DNA of 64,000 bases from Pascua guehoae (Eukaryota; Basidiomycota; Tremellomycetes; Trichosporonales; Trichosporonaceae), in contig BCJX01000006.1 of the NCBI GenBank assembly GCA_001600415.1, positions 48,828 to 112,827 on the forward strand. Direction: 5' to 3'. Both the position numbers and the translations under genes were made by a program. Under the pieces are notes generated by a model. The model was not told where the DNA came from, made no database searches, and saw only the letters and a program-made list of their open reading frames with translations. This document shows positions 31,765-44,200 of this stretch, piece after piece (within the stretch, counting starts at the first letter, position 1; every line of letters starts with the position of its first letter).

Positions 31765-33399
31765 ATGTCCATCAACATCAACCCCGGTCGTCCCTCTCTC
31801 GCGTCCATTATCGGCTACACGGAGGTTCTTGGCAAGGACGCCATCTCCGAGCTACTCCGCCCCTGCCCCGATGCCGTTAACGCCGCCTTCTTCCGGGACC
31901 TGGCCCGCAAACTTGGTCCAGTGGAGGACATGTCTCGGACCGTCAACTGGCATGAACTGCTGGAGCTGTCCTCCCGCGCAGATGCCGAGATTCAGTCGCT
32001 CGATTACAAACAGCCGGCCATTGGCACCAACTTCGTCCTCGAGCTCCGAGACCCAGACTCGAGGGAGCATTTTCTGGCGGCAGTCTTGCATGAGATTTGG
32101 TGGATGCACCACTTCCTTTTCCCTGCCCTAGCCGCCGTGTACCCCCGCTCGACCAGCGACGATGCAGAGTCAGTTGTTCCAGCTTTCTTCTCTGCCACAG
32201 GCTAACACCTTCCTCAGGACTCTGAAGGCGGACATGTGGTACCATGTCTTGGACCGCGCACGCCTCATTTATCCTCCCCCGACTCGCTTGGCCCACTGTT
32301 TTCCCCCGCTGGCCGTGCGGTTCTTCGAAACTCGCACTAAAGTTGCAAATGACTCTCTCGTACGTTGCATTCTGCCCGTCTGCTTTCCCGCTTCTCTCCC
32401 CAGGTTCTGATCCTTCGCAGGTCCTTTCTCAGCTGGCTCGGGAGTCTAGTGCGTGGCCCTCGGTGGAACCTTGGGCTGGTTACCTTCGGGGCCCTTTTCC
32501 AAACTCCTGTACCATCGTCACGCCTCCGCCCACACCGATCGGGTCTGCACTTTTCCCCACCACGCTCCCCATCACCCCCACCAAGCGGCGTCTTCATGAT
32601 GTCGCCGCGGGTCCCCCAGCCGGGCAGGAGGGAAGTGGGCGAGACACTCGGAGCTGGCGCGACCTCTCCCAGGAGGAGCACGATGAGCTTACCAAGAGCT
32701 CGATGGGGATCACGGTTCCCCCCACTGACCCATACGTGAGTTCCATAACCCCGTCTCTACAGCCGTCTGTTCATCCTATTCCTTTTCCAATGCTCATTAG
32801 CTCAGAATGGGGACGCAGGCGCAGGGTACGAGCTGCTCCCCTTCGCCGAAGGCTGCCCGCCCTGTCGCGAGGGTAACTTTAGGTGTTGGGTCCTCAAGAG
32901 CAAGCCAAATGCGACCTGCAAGAAGTGTAAGGGCTCTCACTGGACTCGTTGCTCTTTTTATGACGGCGCAAACGTAGCTCCCCGCAAGGCGCACGTCGCG
33001 GGCTGGTCCCGCCTGCGGGACACATTCCCAGCCACCCACCGCCTAGACAGCCATGCACGCTTTGGCGTTGGGCTCGAGCTCATTCATGCCACTCGTTTCC
33101 TGGCCCGCGGCCCCTCTTACACCCGCGAGTTGGCCGAGCTCGACGTTCCCCGCCCGCGCTTCACCATCGGGGAGGACGGGAAGGACTGGTTTGACATTCG
33201 TGCCGCCAGCGACGCAGCCCTGGACCGAGAGGGAGGGGAGTGGGCTAGTTACGAGCGTCCATCCGCCGTCCTTCGCGCCGAGAATCCCTCTTGGCCTGTC
33301 CCCCTGCTGGCCAAATTCCGTGGGCCTCGCCCCACCACTCATGCAAAATGCGGTGGAGGCGAACACCCTTCTCCCCGGGACCCGAAGCACCAGAAATAG
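31765..33399 (+). CDS. E antisense cargo gene a, Zn2Cys6-like protein
   Basis: Four exons, ATG 31765 to TAG 33399, with introns 32169-32217, 32360-32420 and 32736-32805 (49, 61 and 70 bp, all GT-AG and frame-keeping). The N-terminal half is helical and acidic, with no family I recognise. The last exon encodes a cysteine cluster C-x2-C-x6-C-x10-C-x2-C-x7-C (CPPC...CKKC..., about 32850-32955), which fits the fungal Zn2Cys6 binuclear cluster spacing. Known members of that class bind DNA as regulators. However, here the cluster is not near the N-terminus and lacks the usual Arg/Lys-rich loop, so DNA binding is inference. It is opposite to E gag-pol. The exact acceptor of intron 2 is a choice based on frame. 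Confidence 0.7.
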
Positions 33400-34227
33400 C
33401 TATACCCCGCTGTCTCTCTTCACTCTTGCAGGTCCTGTCTATAGGCTCTCCTGTTCTCTCTTGTTGTCCGTGCCTCTGTACCCCATCATGCATACTGTAT
33501 CTCGTCTCCCTTTCTGCGCGCTTCGACAGCAGCTGGCCCTTCTTCTCTACCTGGTGACACACATTCCGCACCCACCGGAAGATTGGGGCACAGAGGAGAA
33601 AGAGTGACGTCGGGGGCGGCCTCAACGCCTGGAGTATCCCCTTTTTACTTGTGTTGACCCGCACACCACACCAAATAGGCCCAGGGTCTCATCCCTCTAC
33701 TCCCCAGCTCGCCGCCCATCACAGCCGCTTCCTCTTAGTCCTGTCGATCGTCGCACGAGACTCGTAACACCCTTCTTAGGTTGTCTCCTGCTCCTCCTGA
33801 TCCTCGCCTACCCATCACTGTCACTCTATTGACTACCTTTCCAGCTAGGGGATCGCTCGTCCACCCACCCCCATCATGATCGCCTTATTGTCCCACATCC
33901 TTTGGGACCTGATCGCACCCCTCGCTTGCTCCCCTCGCTACACACTTGAGCACGCCCCGACCACGCCTCACCACGCTCTGTCGACTCATTTCTCATCACA
34001 CCCACACCCCTTTGTTTGTTTCCCATGCGACATGTTACCTCCTTTCTCGTCCCACTCGTCTCGTGCGTAGCATAAGACTGGCCTGCTTCTCCATCTCCTA
34101 CTCAGTCCCCATCACCGTTTCGCCTCCTTCTACTTCCCTCCATACTCTCCTTGTCATCCCCGCTCTCCCTTTCTGCTCGCCCTCGCACTCCTTTTACCTA
34201 ATTCTCAACTGTTCTTTTTACTCTACC
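33400..34227. other. Intergenic stretch between cargo genes a and b
   Basis: About 830 bp, C/T-rich, with no convincing ORF. It presumably carries the 3' end of gene a and the promoter of gene b; I see no clear TATA box or other site. Confidence 0.5.
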
Positions 34228-36760
34228 ATGCCTCCCCAGCGAAGTGGCCGTGGTGGCTGCAGTGGTCGGGGAGGAGCCGGCCGAGGCGGTGGTCGAGGAG
34301 GCGGAAATGCAGCCGCCAACCCGCCCAACCCAGCTCTGGCCCCAGCTCCGGCTCCCGCTCCGGCCCCTGCTCCAGCCCCCGCTCCTGCCCCAAAGCCTGT
34401 GAGTCACTCTTCTCTCCTCTCTCCTTCTTGCCTTGATCCTGTCCTGACTGTTCCTTTCCTTAGGGCGACACGCACGTTAGGAGGAAGGGTCATCCCAAGG
34501 GCTCTGCTGTTTGGCTGCCGGAAGGAGACATGACGCCAGAAGAGCTAGACGCCAAACTTCGGGTTAGTCCCCGCCTGCTTTTCCATACACCAGTTCCTTC
34601 TTCTCCCGTTCTACTCCCAATCCTCAAATTGACCCCCTTCAGGAGACATTCCCGGGCCACCAGTTCCTCTCCGGCATGTCGCGTTGTCGGAGGTGCGCGT
34701 CCAAGAAAGTCAGCTGCCCGTTCAATGAAGCGGTTGACCCGGACCATTGCGTCCAATGCCCGGACGATTGCTCGTTCACACCTTCCCGTAATGAGCACAA
34801 GTTGGCCGTGCTCGCGGAGATCTCGGATATCTTGGCGCGGTTGATGGGTGCTGGTGCGGGCGTCTGGGATTCACCAAGTGCGCCGGCATACGCCCAGTTT
34901 ATCGACCATCACATGCAGTTTGTCAAGGCTGCCACCATCGGTTTCGCACCGGCGTTGCTCTGGCGAGCCTACCCCCGTCCTCCGGAAGATTGCCCGTACG
35001 AGCTCGCCGCTTGGGCCGACGTCGCCCGTTTCCCGCCTTGGACACCTGGCGCTCCCCCCTGCACCGGCCAGGGCTACAGTTATCATTTCGCCCCGCCGCC
35101 CTTCACCTACCGCCCCGCCCTGACCCTGCCTGGCACTGGCCCTAATGTCGAGATTGTCGAACTTGGAGGCGAGCGTCACTTCTTCTCTGACCACTTTGGC
35201 TTTACGGAGAAGCTTGACAAGACGGGGATGGATGATGGCAACGACGACAATGACGACCCCATGGAGGGCCACAACACTCCTCGTCGCGAGCTCCATCAAT
35301 GGTTCGAGGCAGTCGAGGGCCCTATGTGGGGCGCCTTCGAGCGAGAGTGGTGGTCTGCCAGGGGTGGATCCGCAGTCTTCCCGGGGCAGGTTCTCGACCC
35401 ACCCGGTCCTGCCGCACATGCCGGGGACGGAGCTGCCGCGACTCCCGGCCCCACCAAAATGCCCGCTGCCGGCACCAACCAGCCCGCCCCCCGTCCTCCG
35501 CCCAAGACCGGCTTCCAGCCCAGCAAGGGCGCGGCCACTGGTGCCACCTCGGGTCTCGGTCCGGGCCTTACTTTGGTCAGTAGCTCGTACTCGGAGGGCA
35601 CGAATGCGTCCTCCCATCTTTATTCGATCAAGGGTGCTGGCCCCTCGGGTGACCATGCTATCGCGGTTATCAATGAAGGAGGCGTCAAGGACTGGGTCAA
35701 TTACGGTGGCTGTTTTGTGCATCTGCCCACGATGAAATCCACGCTGTACCCGCCAGCAGACATCCTCAAGGCCTTTGGTCTTGCATCGATTGAAGAGATA
35801 GGAGGTGACGACCCCTTCATTCAAGCCCTCTTTCCTCGTCCAGTCGACTCAGCTGACCCCGTTCAGCCCACCCAACCCCAGCAACAGCCACCACAGTGGT
35901 CGGCTCAATCTCTGCTAGACCTCTACAATGTTCTTGCGGAAAAGCGCCGTCAGCTCGGAGCCGGGCATCCTGGCAACTCGACTCTCGCTCTGTCGAACTT
36001 TATCCTCCAGCTCCAAGCCATCGACTCTGGCTCCCGGCTCGCCCTCCTAGAGGATCTGCGCCAACAACTTGCTGCTGGAGGAGAGGCAGAGCTTTTGGTC
36101 CGAGACACGGTTTTGGCCCTCACTTCGCCTAACGGTCCTCTCGACTTCTCGGACTCTGTGGCCACGTTCTACTCGGCCATTATGCTGCCCACTTACAACC
36201 TTCCTCGAGAAGGGGCTGGCTGGGTCCACCACCGTTTTTGTGCCGCCGGACACCCTCTCCTGCCCGAAGCTCTCGCCCTGGAGCTCAACGCTCCACTGGC
36301 TCGTCAAGAGGAGGCCAACGCTAAGGCCAAGGCCAAGGCCGAGGCCGAGACTAAAGCCAAAGCTGAGGCCGACGCAAAAGCCAAAGCCGAGGCCGCCGCC
36401 AAAGCCAAAGCCGAGGCTGACGCCAAGACCAAAGCCGAGGCCGAGATCATCAAGGCCAAGGCGGAGGCCGTCAAAGCTAAAGCTGAGGCCGAGGCCGCTA
36501 AGGCTGCGGCTGCCAAAGCTGAGGCTGAAGCTACCAAGGCTAAAGCCGAGGCCGCGAAACGCCGCCGTAAATCGTCCACGTTGTCGCCTGCGCCCCCTGT
36601 CGCGCCTCCCGGGGGTAACACCGCTGCTCAAGTTGCTCCACTTCCAGCTATCCAGCCTCCAGCCAACCAGCCCGCCCATGGGCGCTCTACTCGGGCGCAC
36701 CCCAGCACTCTGCTCGGCCAAGACTCTCTGCCGGGCTATCGTCATGGCCGTCCCCTGTAG
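34228..36760 (+). CDS. E antisense cargo gene b, RGG/Cys-cluster/coiled-coil protein
   Basis: Three exons (34228-34398, 34464-34562, 34643-36760) with GT-AG introns of 65 and 80 bp, giving about 795 residues. The N-terminus is a Gly/Arg-rich RGG-type stretch followed by a Pro-Ala repeat (34332-34396). Next is a cysteine cluster C-x2-C-x6-C-x10-C-x2-C-x3-C (from about 34682, CRRCASKKVSC), close to Zn2Cys6 with a basic loop. A large unrecognised middle domain follows. Near the C-terminus is an Ala/Lys/Glu-rich repeat (36307-36560, KAEAEAK-like), likely a long helix or coiled coil. RGG and basic Cys clusters suggest nucleic-acid binding; this is inference. No stop or frameshift is seen over 2.1 kb in exon 3, which argues for recent function. 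Confidence 0.72.
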
Positions 36761-36997
36761 CATCTCCTCACTTCCTCCTGCTGTATCATACTTCACATAT
36801 CTGTTCATGCTGTATCACCTACTGCCCTTGCCTATGCACTGCAAGTATCCATTTCCGAGTCTTGGCCCGCTTTGATCCCTTGGTTTCTGTCCTCCACGTG
36901 CCTGCCACGTGACTCTGACTCCGTCTTTCATCGCCTCCTTTTCACCCTTGACGCTCGGTGCTCCCCTTTCTCAATCCTTTGCATCATCAACTACCCA

Positions 36998-37798
36998 CTA
37001 CTTGCGGACATACTTGGGCGTACGACGAGCAAATCCGGAGGACGGTCCAGCAACCCCCAGGCGGTGCTCAGGTTTAGCACGGAACCTGCCATTTGGGGTG
37101 AGGTGCGGGATGCGGTGGACCTGGTGCGTCACGTTCCAGCCCTTGCAGAGCAGCATGGTCGCCATACGTTTCTGCTCAGCCTCGGACACATTCTTGAGCT
37201 CGTTATGCATCGCGACTGCGCGTCGGAGGATGTCTTGGACTTTGTGAGTCGGGCTCGTGTTGAGGACCAAGTGGAGCTTGTTGTTGTGCCCAAGGAGGCG
37301 ACTGGCCTGACCTTGCAGGCATGGGTACTTGTTTTCCCACATGTGCAGCTCAAAACGTATCCACGCTACCACGGGTAGCTCTTCTTCGTATCGGTGGATC
37401 GTCTCCTGCTTCTGGCCATTGTAGAACCAGAACGCACCCTTCTCAGCATAGAAGAACCTCTCCTGGCCCCAGATCATCTCAATCCATCATATGACAATGC
37501 AAGGGAATCGCTGCGGACCGAACGTGAAGCCGGACAGGTCGTGCTCCTCTCCGCAGAACCCGCAACTCGTCGTTCTCTGTGCCACGCCCCAAAACGAGTC
37601 TCCCAGCGAGCTGTCCGCCTCGGAGTGGCTGGTGCTGGCGTTGGACGCGTTGTCGGCGACACTCGGTTGGAAGCTGGACTCGGAGTTGGCGTGTGAGAAG
37701 ATGTGCGCCATCGCGTCGACGTCTCTCGACGACTGGTTGGCGGTTGCCATCGTAGCGCCCGTGGTCGGCTCCGTTGTGCTCATATGAATGTCGGTCAT
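36998..37798 (-). pseudogene. E sense-strand extra ORF
   Basis: Same strand as E gag-pol, downstream of integrase. ATG 37798 opens a Ser/Thr-rich start, then a CGFCGEEHDL motif and FPC. A TGA at 37487 interrupts, and the same frame continues to 36998 (MIWGQERFFYAEKGAFWFYNG...), about 266 codons overall. The TGA fits CGA to TGA. Neither half resembles a family I know. Its place after pol suggests an accessory or third ORF. Confidence 0.5.
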
Positions 37799-38212
37799 GC
37801 TTTGATTCTTCCCATCGTCAACCCCTTTTTTCCCTCCGGTTGTCTTTGGGACTCACGCCTTCTCCTTCAAACCCAACTCCCTCAAACGGGTTGTGGTTCT
37901 CCACCGTCATGGTCGCACGCTGCCCTGTCGGCGATTGGATGGTGAGGGCAGAAAGGTCTGGGTTCTGGNCGCTCCAGTCGTTCGTCATCCGAGCTGGACT
38001 TGTGGGGTGTCTCTCCGTTTTCTCAAGTCTCTTTCTTCTCCTTTTATCTCTTTCCCCTCTTCTGTCGGACTCGGTCGAGTCTCTTCCCTCGTTGGTCCAC
38101 NACTCCTCTTTTCTCCCCAATTTCTTAATGGTCCGTCCTTGGACCCCGTAGCACGGGCCTCCTGTATTCCCTTCCTCGTGCACTGTCCTCCCCTGCTTCA
38201 GCCTATGACAGA
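37799..38212. other. Gap between E pol and extra ORF
   Basis: About 410 bp with two N bases (37969, 38101). I see no gene or clear signal. Confidence 0.5.
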
Positions 38213-41200
38213 TCAGAAGCTGCTAGAGTCTCTCAGCCGCCCTTCCTCTTCCTCAAACCTGACCCGTTTCTCGGGCCTCGGCACTACCGACTGGGTGTTT
38301 CCTGCAGACAGGGGAATAACCTGCGTTTCCGGCCTGCTGGCCGCCCGAGGCTCTCCCGTGTCGCCTCCCTGGTTGTCCTGCCTTCTGGTGTAGAACCTAC
38401 ACAGCCTATTGTGGCCGACACTACCCAGCCCTGCGTCCTTGATGGGCGTGCCATCAAGCTCCTGAAGCCTCACGGACCCCTTCTGCCCAAATTTCAGGAT
38501 TTTGTACGGCCCGAGGTATCGGTCCAACCGCTTGGCTCTGTGAGAGTTGTCCTGGGTCGAGTTTCGCACCAGAACCAAGTCACCCAACTTGAACTCTCTA
38601 TTGCCGTGGCGATGCTCGAAATCCTCATTGTGCCGCAGCACAGTCTCTTTCCTTGCCTCCCTGGCCCGCAGGGCTGCAAGAGCTACATCCTCTGGGCGCC
38701 GCTCGAGCTGCCTGAGGCGTGCCTCGAGAAGCTCGGCCGTAGTCATGTTGTCACGCCAGTGCCCGGTCATGTATGTTTCATACTGCGCTTCAACGGGCAG
38801 GATACTCTCCTCACCGTACAGCAGGAAATGCGGAGTGTAGCCTGTAGTGTGCTTGGCCGTTGTCCTGTCCGCCCACAAGGCGAGAGGCAGTAGCCGCCTC
38901 CAGTTGGGCGGCCGAGATCGAGTGAGCTTGAAGAGCAGCTCTTTGTTTGGCCCATTGGCCTCTCTCAATGCCACCATTTGCCGCCGGGTTGTGGGCCGAC
39001 GTCCGAATATACCATACTCCCCACGCTCGGAGTAACGCCTTGAATTCACCTCTGAATTCCGAGCCTCTGTCCATACTGACCTGCCCTACCAGTCCAAACC
39101 TGGCCAGTATATCCTCATAGAAGAACTGGGCGATAGTCTCGGCCCTTCCATCTGGCAGCACCCGCCCTTTGACCCATCCGGTCAAATCATCACGCGCCAG
39201 CACGATCACGTACATTCCGCCNTCCACCCCTTCACCATTGTCCACTCCCATNGTGATGCAGTCGATGCTTACTTTNCCAAACAGCACTGGCACGAGGATG
39301 CTAGTGCNCGGATTCTCATAGAATCGATAGTCGCGNGCTTGACAGTCCGGGCAGCTCTTCNTCCATTCTTTACANGCCGCGCTCATGCCTTGCCAGTAGA
39401 ACCTCTCGGCGACCTTGAAGTAGGTGTACTGGGCACCTTTGTGGCCCGCCTGCTCATGACAGAGATTGAGAATCGATTCTTGCCTGGCCTTATCCACTAC
39501 TACCTCTGTGGGGAGCCGATACCCTTTCCTTCTCCATAACTTGCCCTGCTCGAGGTGACAGTACTTGGCCATCAGCTGCAGCCGCTTGATCTTGCTCTGA
39601 CTCGCGTCGGCTGGCCAGCCCTTGCCTTCCAGAAACTCGCCGACCGCTACCCAGTCCTCGTCGTCCTTGTACAGCTCCGCTTGAAACGGGATGTCATCCA
39701 GGGCTTCAACCTGTGTGGCGCGAGTCTCACGCCCTCCATCAATAGCCTCACAGTAGGCGTCCAGCCACTCCTCGGGATCCGTGTCGTCACTGTCATCTTC
39801 AGCCTTTGGCCGGCGCGACAAACCGTCCGCGATCCTGTGCCTCTCTCCTGGCACATGCTTAAAGACGAAGTCGTTAAGCTTGATGTACCAGCACCACCTA
39901 GCCTCTGCCGCACTCGGCAGGATTGGAGAGTTGATCATTTGCTTGATAGACATGCAGTCCGACTTGAGGATGAACCTAGTGTTGTGCGTGTAGTGGCGGA
40001 CCGCCCTCATCCCGACGTAGATCCCGTACAGCTCCAGCTTCGGTTGACTGTAGCCCCGCTGCACGGCATTGTAGTACATGCTGTAGAACCGGGCCAGGTA
40101 TCGCTTCCCGTCTTCGCCCACTTGTGCTAGTTCCACTCCGCATCCCGTGATGCTGGTGTCAATCGCCACTATGGGCGGGTACTTCTCGACTCTCGAATAG
40201 TCTATCGGCTGTATCCATCCACTCAGTAGCACCCAGCGCTTGATCTCGTCCATGGCCTCGTCATGCTCTATCGTCCAGACGAACAGCGCGCCTCGCGGCG
40301 TCTTGGTCAACAGTACTAGGGGTAGCGCTACCTTCCCGTAGTTCTTGATCCAGTTCCGAGCTACTCCTACTGTCCCCAAAAACCCTCTAACCTCCTTGGT
40401 GTTCTTACACTTCAGCCATTTCTCGATCTTGGCCGTGGCCATCTTAGTGATCTTCCTGCCCTTGGCCGAACAGATGTATCCCACCATTTGCACCTCTGGC
40501 ACACCCAAGTGCACTTTTGCCCCCGAGAAGGTGCCGCCGAATCTCTTCATCTTGTGCAGCACCCTGTTGACTGACAGCGCGTGCTTGTAGACGTAGCGGC
40601 GGATGTCGGTGCCGGGTATCTTCTTGGGTTTGCCATCCGGCCCCAGGTACTGTGTGCGTGGTCCCTTGATGGTGACATCGTCCACGTACACGCACACGAG
40701 CTCCGGCGACTCCTCGGCGAATATGTAGACCATTGCACATTGAAACGCGGCGACGGCGTTGGTCTATCCTTGGGGCATGCGTCGCAACCTTAGAGTGCCG
40801 ATCGGACTTTCAAACGTGGTCAAGTCACGTGAACCCTGGTGTAGTGCCATTTGGTCATAGCCTGCGAAGGTGTCGAGACTCGTGTATATGTGACACCCCG
40901 CCAATTCCTCCGTCATCTCATCCATCAAAGGCGGCACACCCGCGTCCTTGATCGTAACCGAGTTCAACTTCTGCAAGTTGTGCACGATCCTAATCCTCCC
41001 ATCCTTCTTCTCTACCGCGAAGAAACCCAACCGGTAGCTAGACTGTGACCTCTCGTACAGCCCATTCTTCAACTTCTCCTTGAGGAACTTGATGACCTTG
41101 GCGCGCGTCGTTACAGGCAAACGGATGTTCCGATCTTGCCATGGCTCGTGCGATACCACGGGTATCTTGTGGGGAGGTATGTACTCTTCCTTGAACCCTC

Positions 41201-41282
41201 CCTTCTCGTCTTCCGTCCACGCCAATGCCGTCTCGTTTCTGAGGAGGACGACGGCCATCAAGCATTTCTCCTCCTCAGTCAA
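38213..41282 (-). pseudogene. Element E RT, RNase H and integrase
   Basis: Starts in the -1 frame relative to gag-protease, with a 4-nt overlap. RT begins near RLPVTTRAKVIKFLKEKL; the frame has a TAG at 40764 in the MPQG[W]TNA box (TGG to TAG), then continues with the catalytic box VYVDDV (YVDD at 40677-40688, not the YLDD of the other elements). RNase H shows LKSDCMSIKQM and ADGLSRRP. Integrase has HKGAQYTYFKV...CPDCQ, then ARDDL, SMDRGSEF and NGGIERG. A frameshift near 38960 moves the C-terminal part (38213-39049), which ends KRVRFEEEEG without a chromodomain. Several N bases lie at 39222-39375. Confidence 0.82.
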
Positions 41283-44200
41283 AAATCCTCAAACTCGCCT
41301 TTGAAGAGTGCGTCTCGACGCTCCTTCGTCAACCTCTTTCCTTCTGGGATGTCCTCCAGCTTCTTGTAGCTGGTGGTGACCTCTGGCAGGTCATCCCACA
41401 CGTCAGGGGGTGTCGTCAACACCGGCTTGGCCTCCTCTGGCATCGTCGTCGGGACTGGGNGCTTCTTCTTGGCAACNGGCTTGTATGCNCCTGCCACCTC
41501 GTACGACTNCTGCTCNATTCCCGTCCCGAAGTCCAGGACCGTANACACCCCNGTCGTCATGTCCTCCATCACCAGCTCTTCGACCCCCANACCATCTTCA
41601 GGCAGCTGCCGCACCTGGTCCTCAATCTGGTCAGCCAGTCTCTCCGCCATCTCCTGGATGTTCTTCGGCTTGGCTCCCGCCTCCTTCTCCTCCACCGATG
41701 CCAGTGTCTCCCACTCTAGACCGGGACCCGGTCCTTCCTCGTCGTATTCCACGCCGATGACCTTGATGGCTTCCACCCTCGCTCGATAGTCGGGACTCCA
41801 CTCTTCATCCTCTACCTCTTCCACCCATGCCCCTTGCACATGGTAATCGGGACCCTCGCCTTCGGTGTAGTTGATGATTTCCGCGGCGAACCGCCCCATC
41901 TCTGTCAGGCGAGCGCTACCGCTATCCTTGTTGAGCCGCGTCAACTCGGGGCCTTCGGTGGGGAACATGGCGAACTCGGAGGTACCGGCCAGAGTCTGTT
42001 GGCACATGATACGGTTAGGCCCGCTCCAGAACAAGTCCACGCGGTTCGTCAACAGGAACGGCATGCCCAAGTACACCTTCTCCTCATTGAGCATGTCGCT
42101 GACCCAGAAGTAGTGCCGGTTCTCGAGGCTGCCAAAGTCCAGCATGCCCTCGAAGAATCCAGGCAGGCCGACACCCTGTCCGTGAATGCCAGAGACCCGG
42201 AAGCGGACATCGCTCCTTAGGGCCACTCTCAGCTTCTGGAACAGCTTGCGCGGGATCATGTTCAACATAGCGCCGTCGTCCACCATGGCGTGACACTCGA
42301 TCCCGCCCAACCGACAAGGCAGCAGGGCTGTCCGTACTGCCAAAGGAAGGAAAGGGGCGCCGATCCGACCCTCTGGGTTGTAGACGTTGGGGACTAACTT
42401 TGTCCTCCCGTCGCCCGTCTCCTCATAGGCCTCGCTAGCCTCCCAAAGGGGCGGTATGTACCGGGACAGGATTTCGCCCTTGACTTCCTCGGCCTCACAC
42501 TGCAGATCCTCTCCGTACGCCTCAGCGCTAGCCACCTCTCCCTCGGCATCCGCGCTTCCCTGAGCTACCTCCTCTACAGGTACGGGCTTGCCCATGGCCC
42601 TGCGGAGATAACGGGCGAAGAACGGCGACTCGTCGTCATAGGTCATGTCCGTGTTGACCTTCGCGTACTTGCTTCTGCCCGTATCCCCTTTTGCTGCTTC
42701 TGGCGTGACAGGCTTTGCCCCTTGCGTCTTGCTCGCGGGCAGGCTGGCCGCCTTCGGGGAAGGAGCAGAAGCTGGCGGCACCATCTTCACCCCGGCTCTG
42801 GCCCTCCCCGGCAGAGATGGGTTTCCGTTAACGCGAATCACCCCGGGCTGCCCGTCCTTAGTCAAAGGGACTAGCTTGCCACGAACAGGAGGCAGCGCAC
42901 CCTTCGGCACCCCGGTTCCCCTCTTCGGCCGCTCTTTAGCGTAGGGGGTGGTGCGGCTGTCACCAATGCTGGTGGTGCATTTATCCACAGCTGCCACTTC
43001 TGCCTCCGTTTCCCCTCGTCGCGCCTCCGACGCTCGCACCTTTTCCATGAGAAAGGCCATGAGCTCCGCATTCTCATTGCGGCGTGACCTTCGGGCCTCG
43101 ACGCTGGCTTCCCCAGGCAGCTCGTCCCATGCAACAACTGATCCCGAGGCCACCTCGTACTCTCCGTCCCATTCTACCCCCGCCTCGTCCACGTAGTAGT
43201 CCCCCTCCTCCTCATCCTCATACTCGGGACTATACTTGTCCTCGGCCCACACTTCCCCAACGCACGCCTCCTCTGTCTCTTCCTCCCATCCCATCTCTAC
43301 AGCTTCCTGGTACCATTCCGCATTCAGCGCCGCCGCTTCAGCCGTGCGCTGCTTCGCCTCCGCGAGACTCTCAGCAACGCATGCGTGCCGGTTGCCCTGG
43401 GTAGGGTGTCGCCCCACCATTTCCCTGACTCGCGGTCCTCCCGCCCACACGATGGGCCTGCTCTTTCGTCCTGGCACTTCTTCCCCGTACCGGACTATGC
43501 CAAGGTCCAGGACCTCTTGCAGCTTCCGACATTCGCCCACAAAGTGACCCAAGTTCCCACACCAGAAACACTCATTATGACGGAACGTGAAAGGCCTCGG
43601 CCCCGCCGGTTGCTGGCTTCCCCCAGGCAACTGGCCCATCGCCGCCATCTCGGCTTCCGCAGCGGCGTTTTCGATCCGGGGTTTGGTTGGCGCGGGAGCG
43701 GAGGGCCTTGGCCCCGGGGCCCTGGGCACAAACTGCGGCCTTTGGCTGTTCCACGGTGGCCACTGGAACACAGGCCGCGGCCCGGGTCGCGGTGCGTACG
43801 CGATCCCTCCTCCCAGGGAGCTCAAGGAGTAGTAGCTACTCTCTAGGACAGGCGCGACCAACTTTCCTAGTGCGTCCGGAGACTCAATGGCGGCCATGGT
43901 ATACGCCTCGGCATACTCTGTGCTCCTTGGCCCCTTGTGCGCCAGGGTCGTCCAGGCTGTGGACAATGCCTGATGCGCCTTGTGGTTGTCCAGTAACTCG
44001 CTCCTCAAACTCGGCAACCACGCTTTGGCCACCCCGGGCTGCACCTGGTTGAGTCTCACCCAGTGCTCTTGATACTCCCTCTCCACCTCTCTACGTTGGG
44101 GTAGGGCCGCGCTGACGTGCTCCACCTTTAGCTTCTTCATTCCGTCTATTATCTCCTTCATCGTACCCGGCGTTTTGGGTACCCGAGCCCCACTCAGGCC

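Noticed and set aside
34228..36760. Captured host gene in E gene b
   Set aside because: Not excluded, but I could not match it to a host family, and its place and orientation mirror the D cargo gene, so I treat it as element cargo.
43084..43404. Plus-strand frames across E gag-pol (for example around 43100-43800) as antisense genes
   Set aside because: They are shadows of the GC-rich gag-protease frame, without introns, start context or domains.
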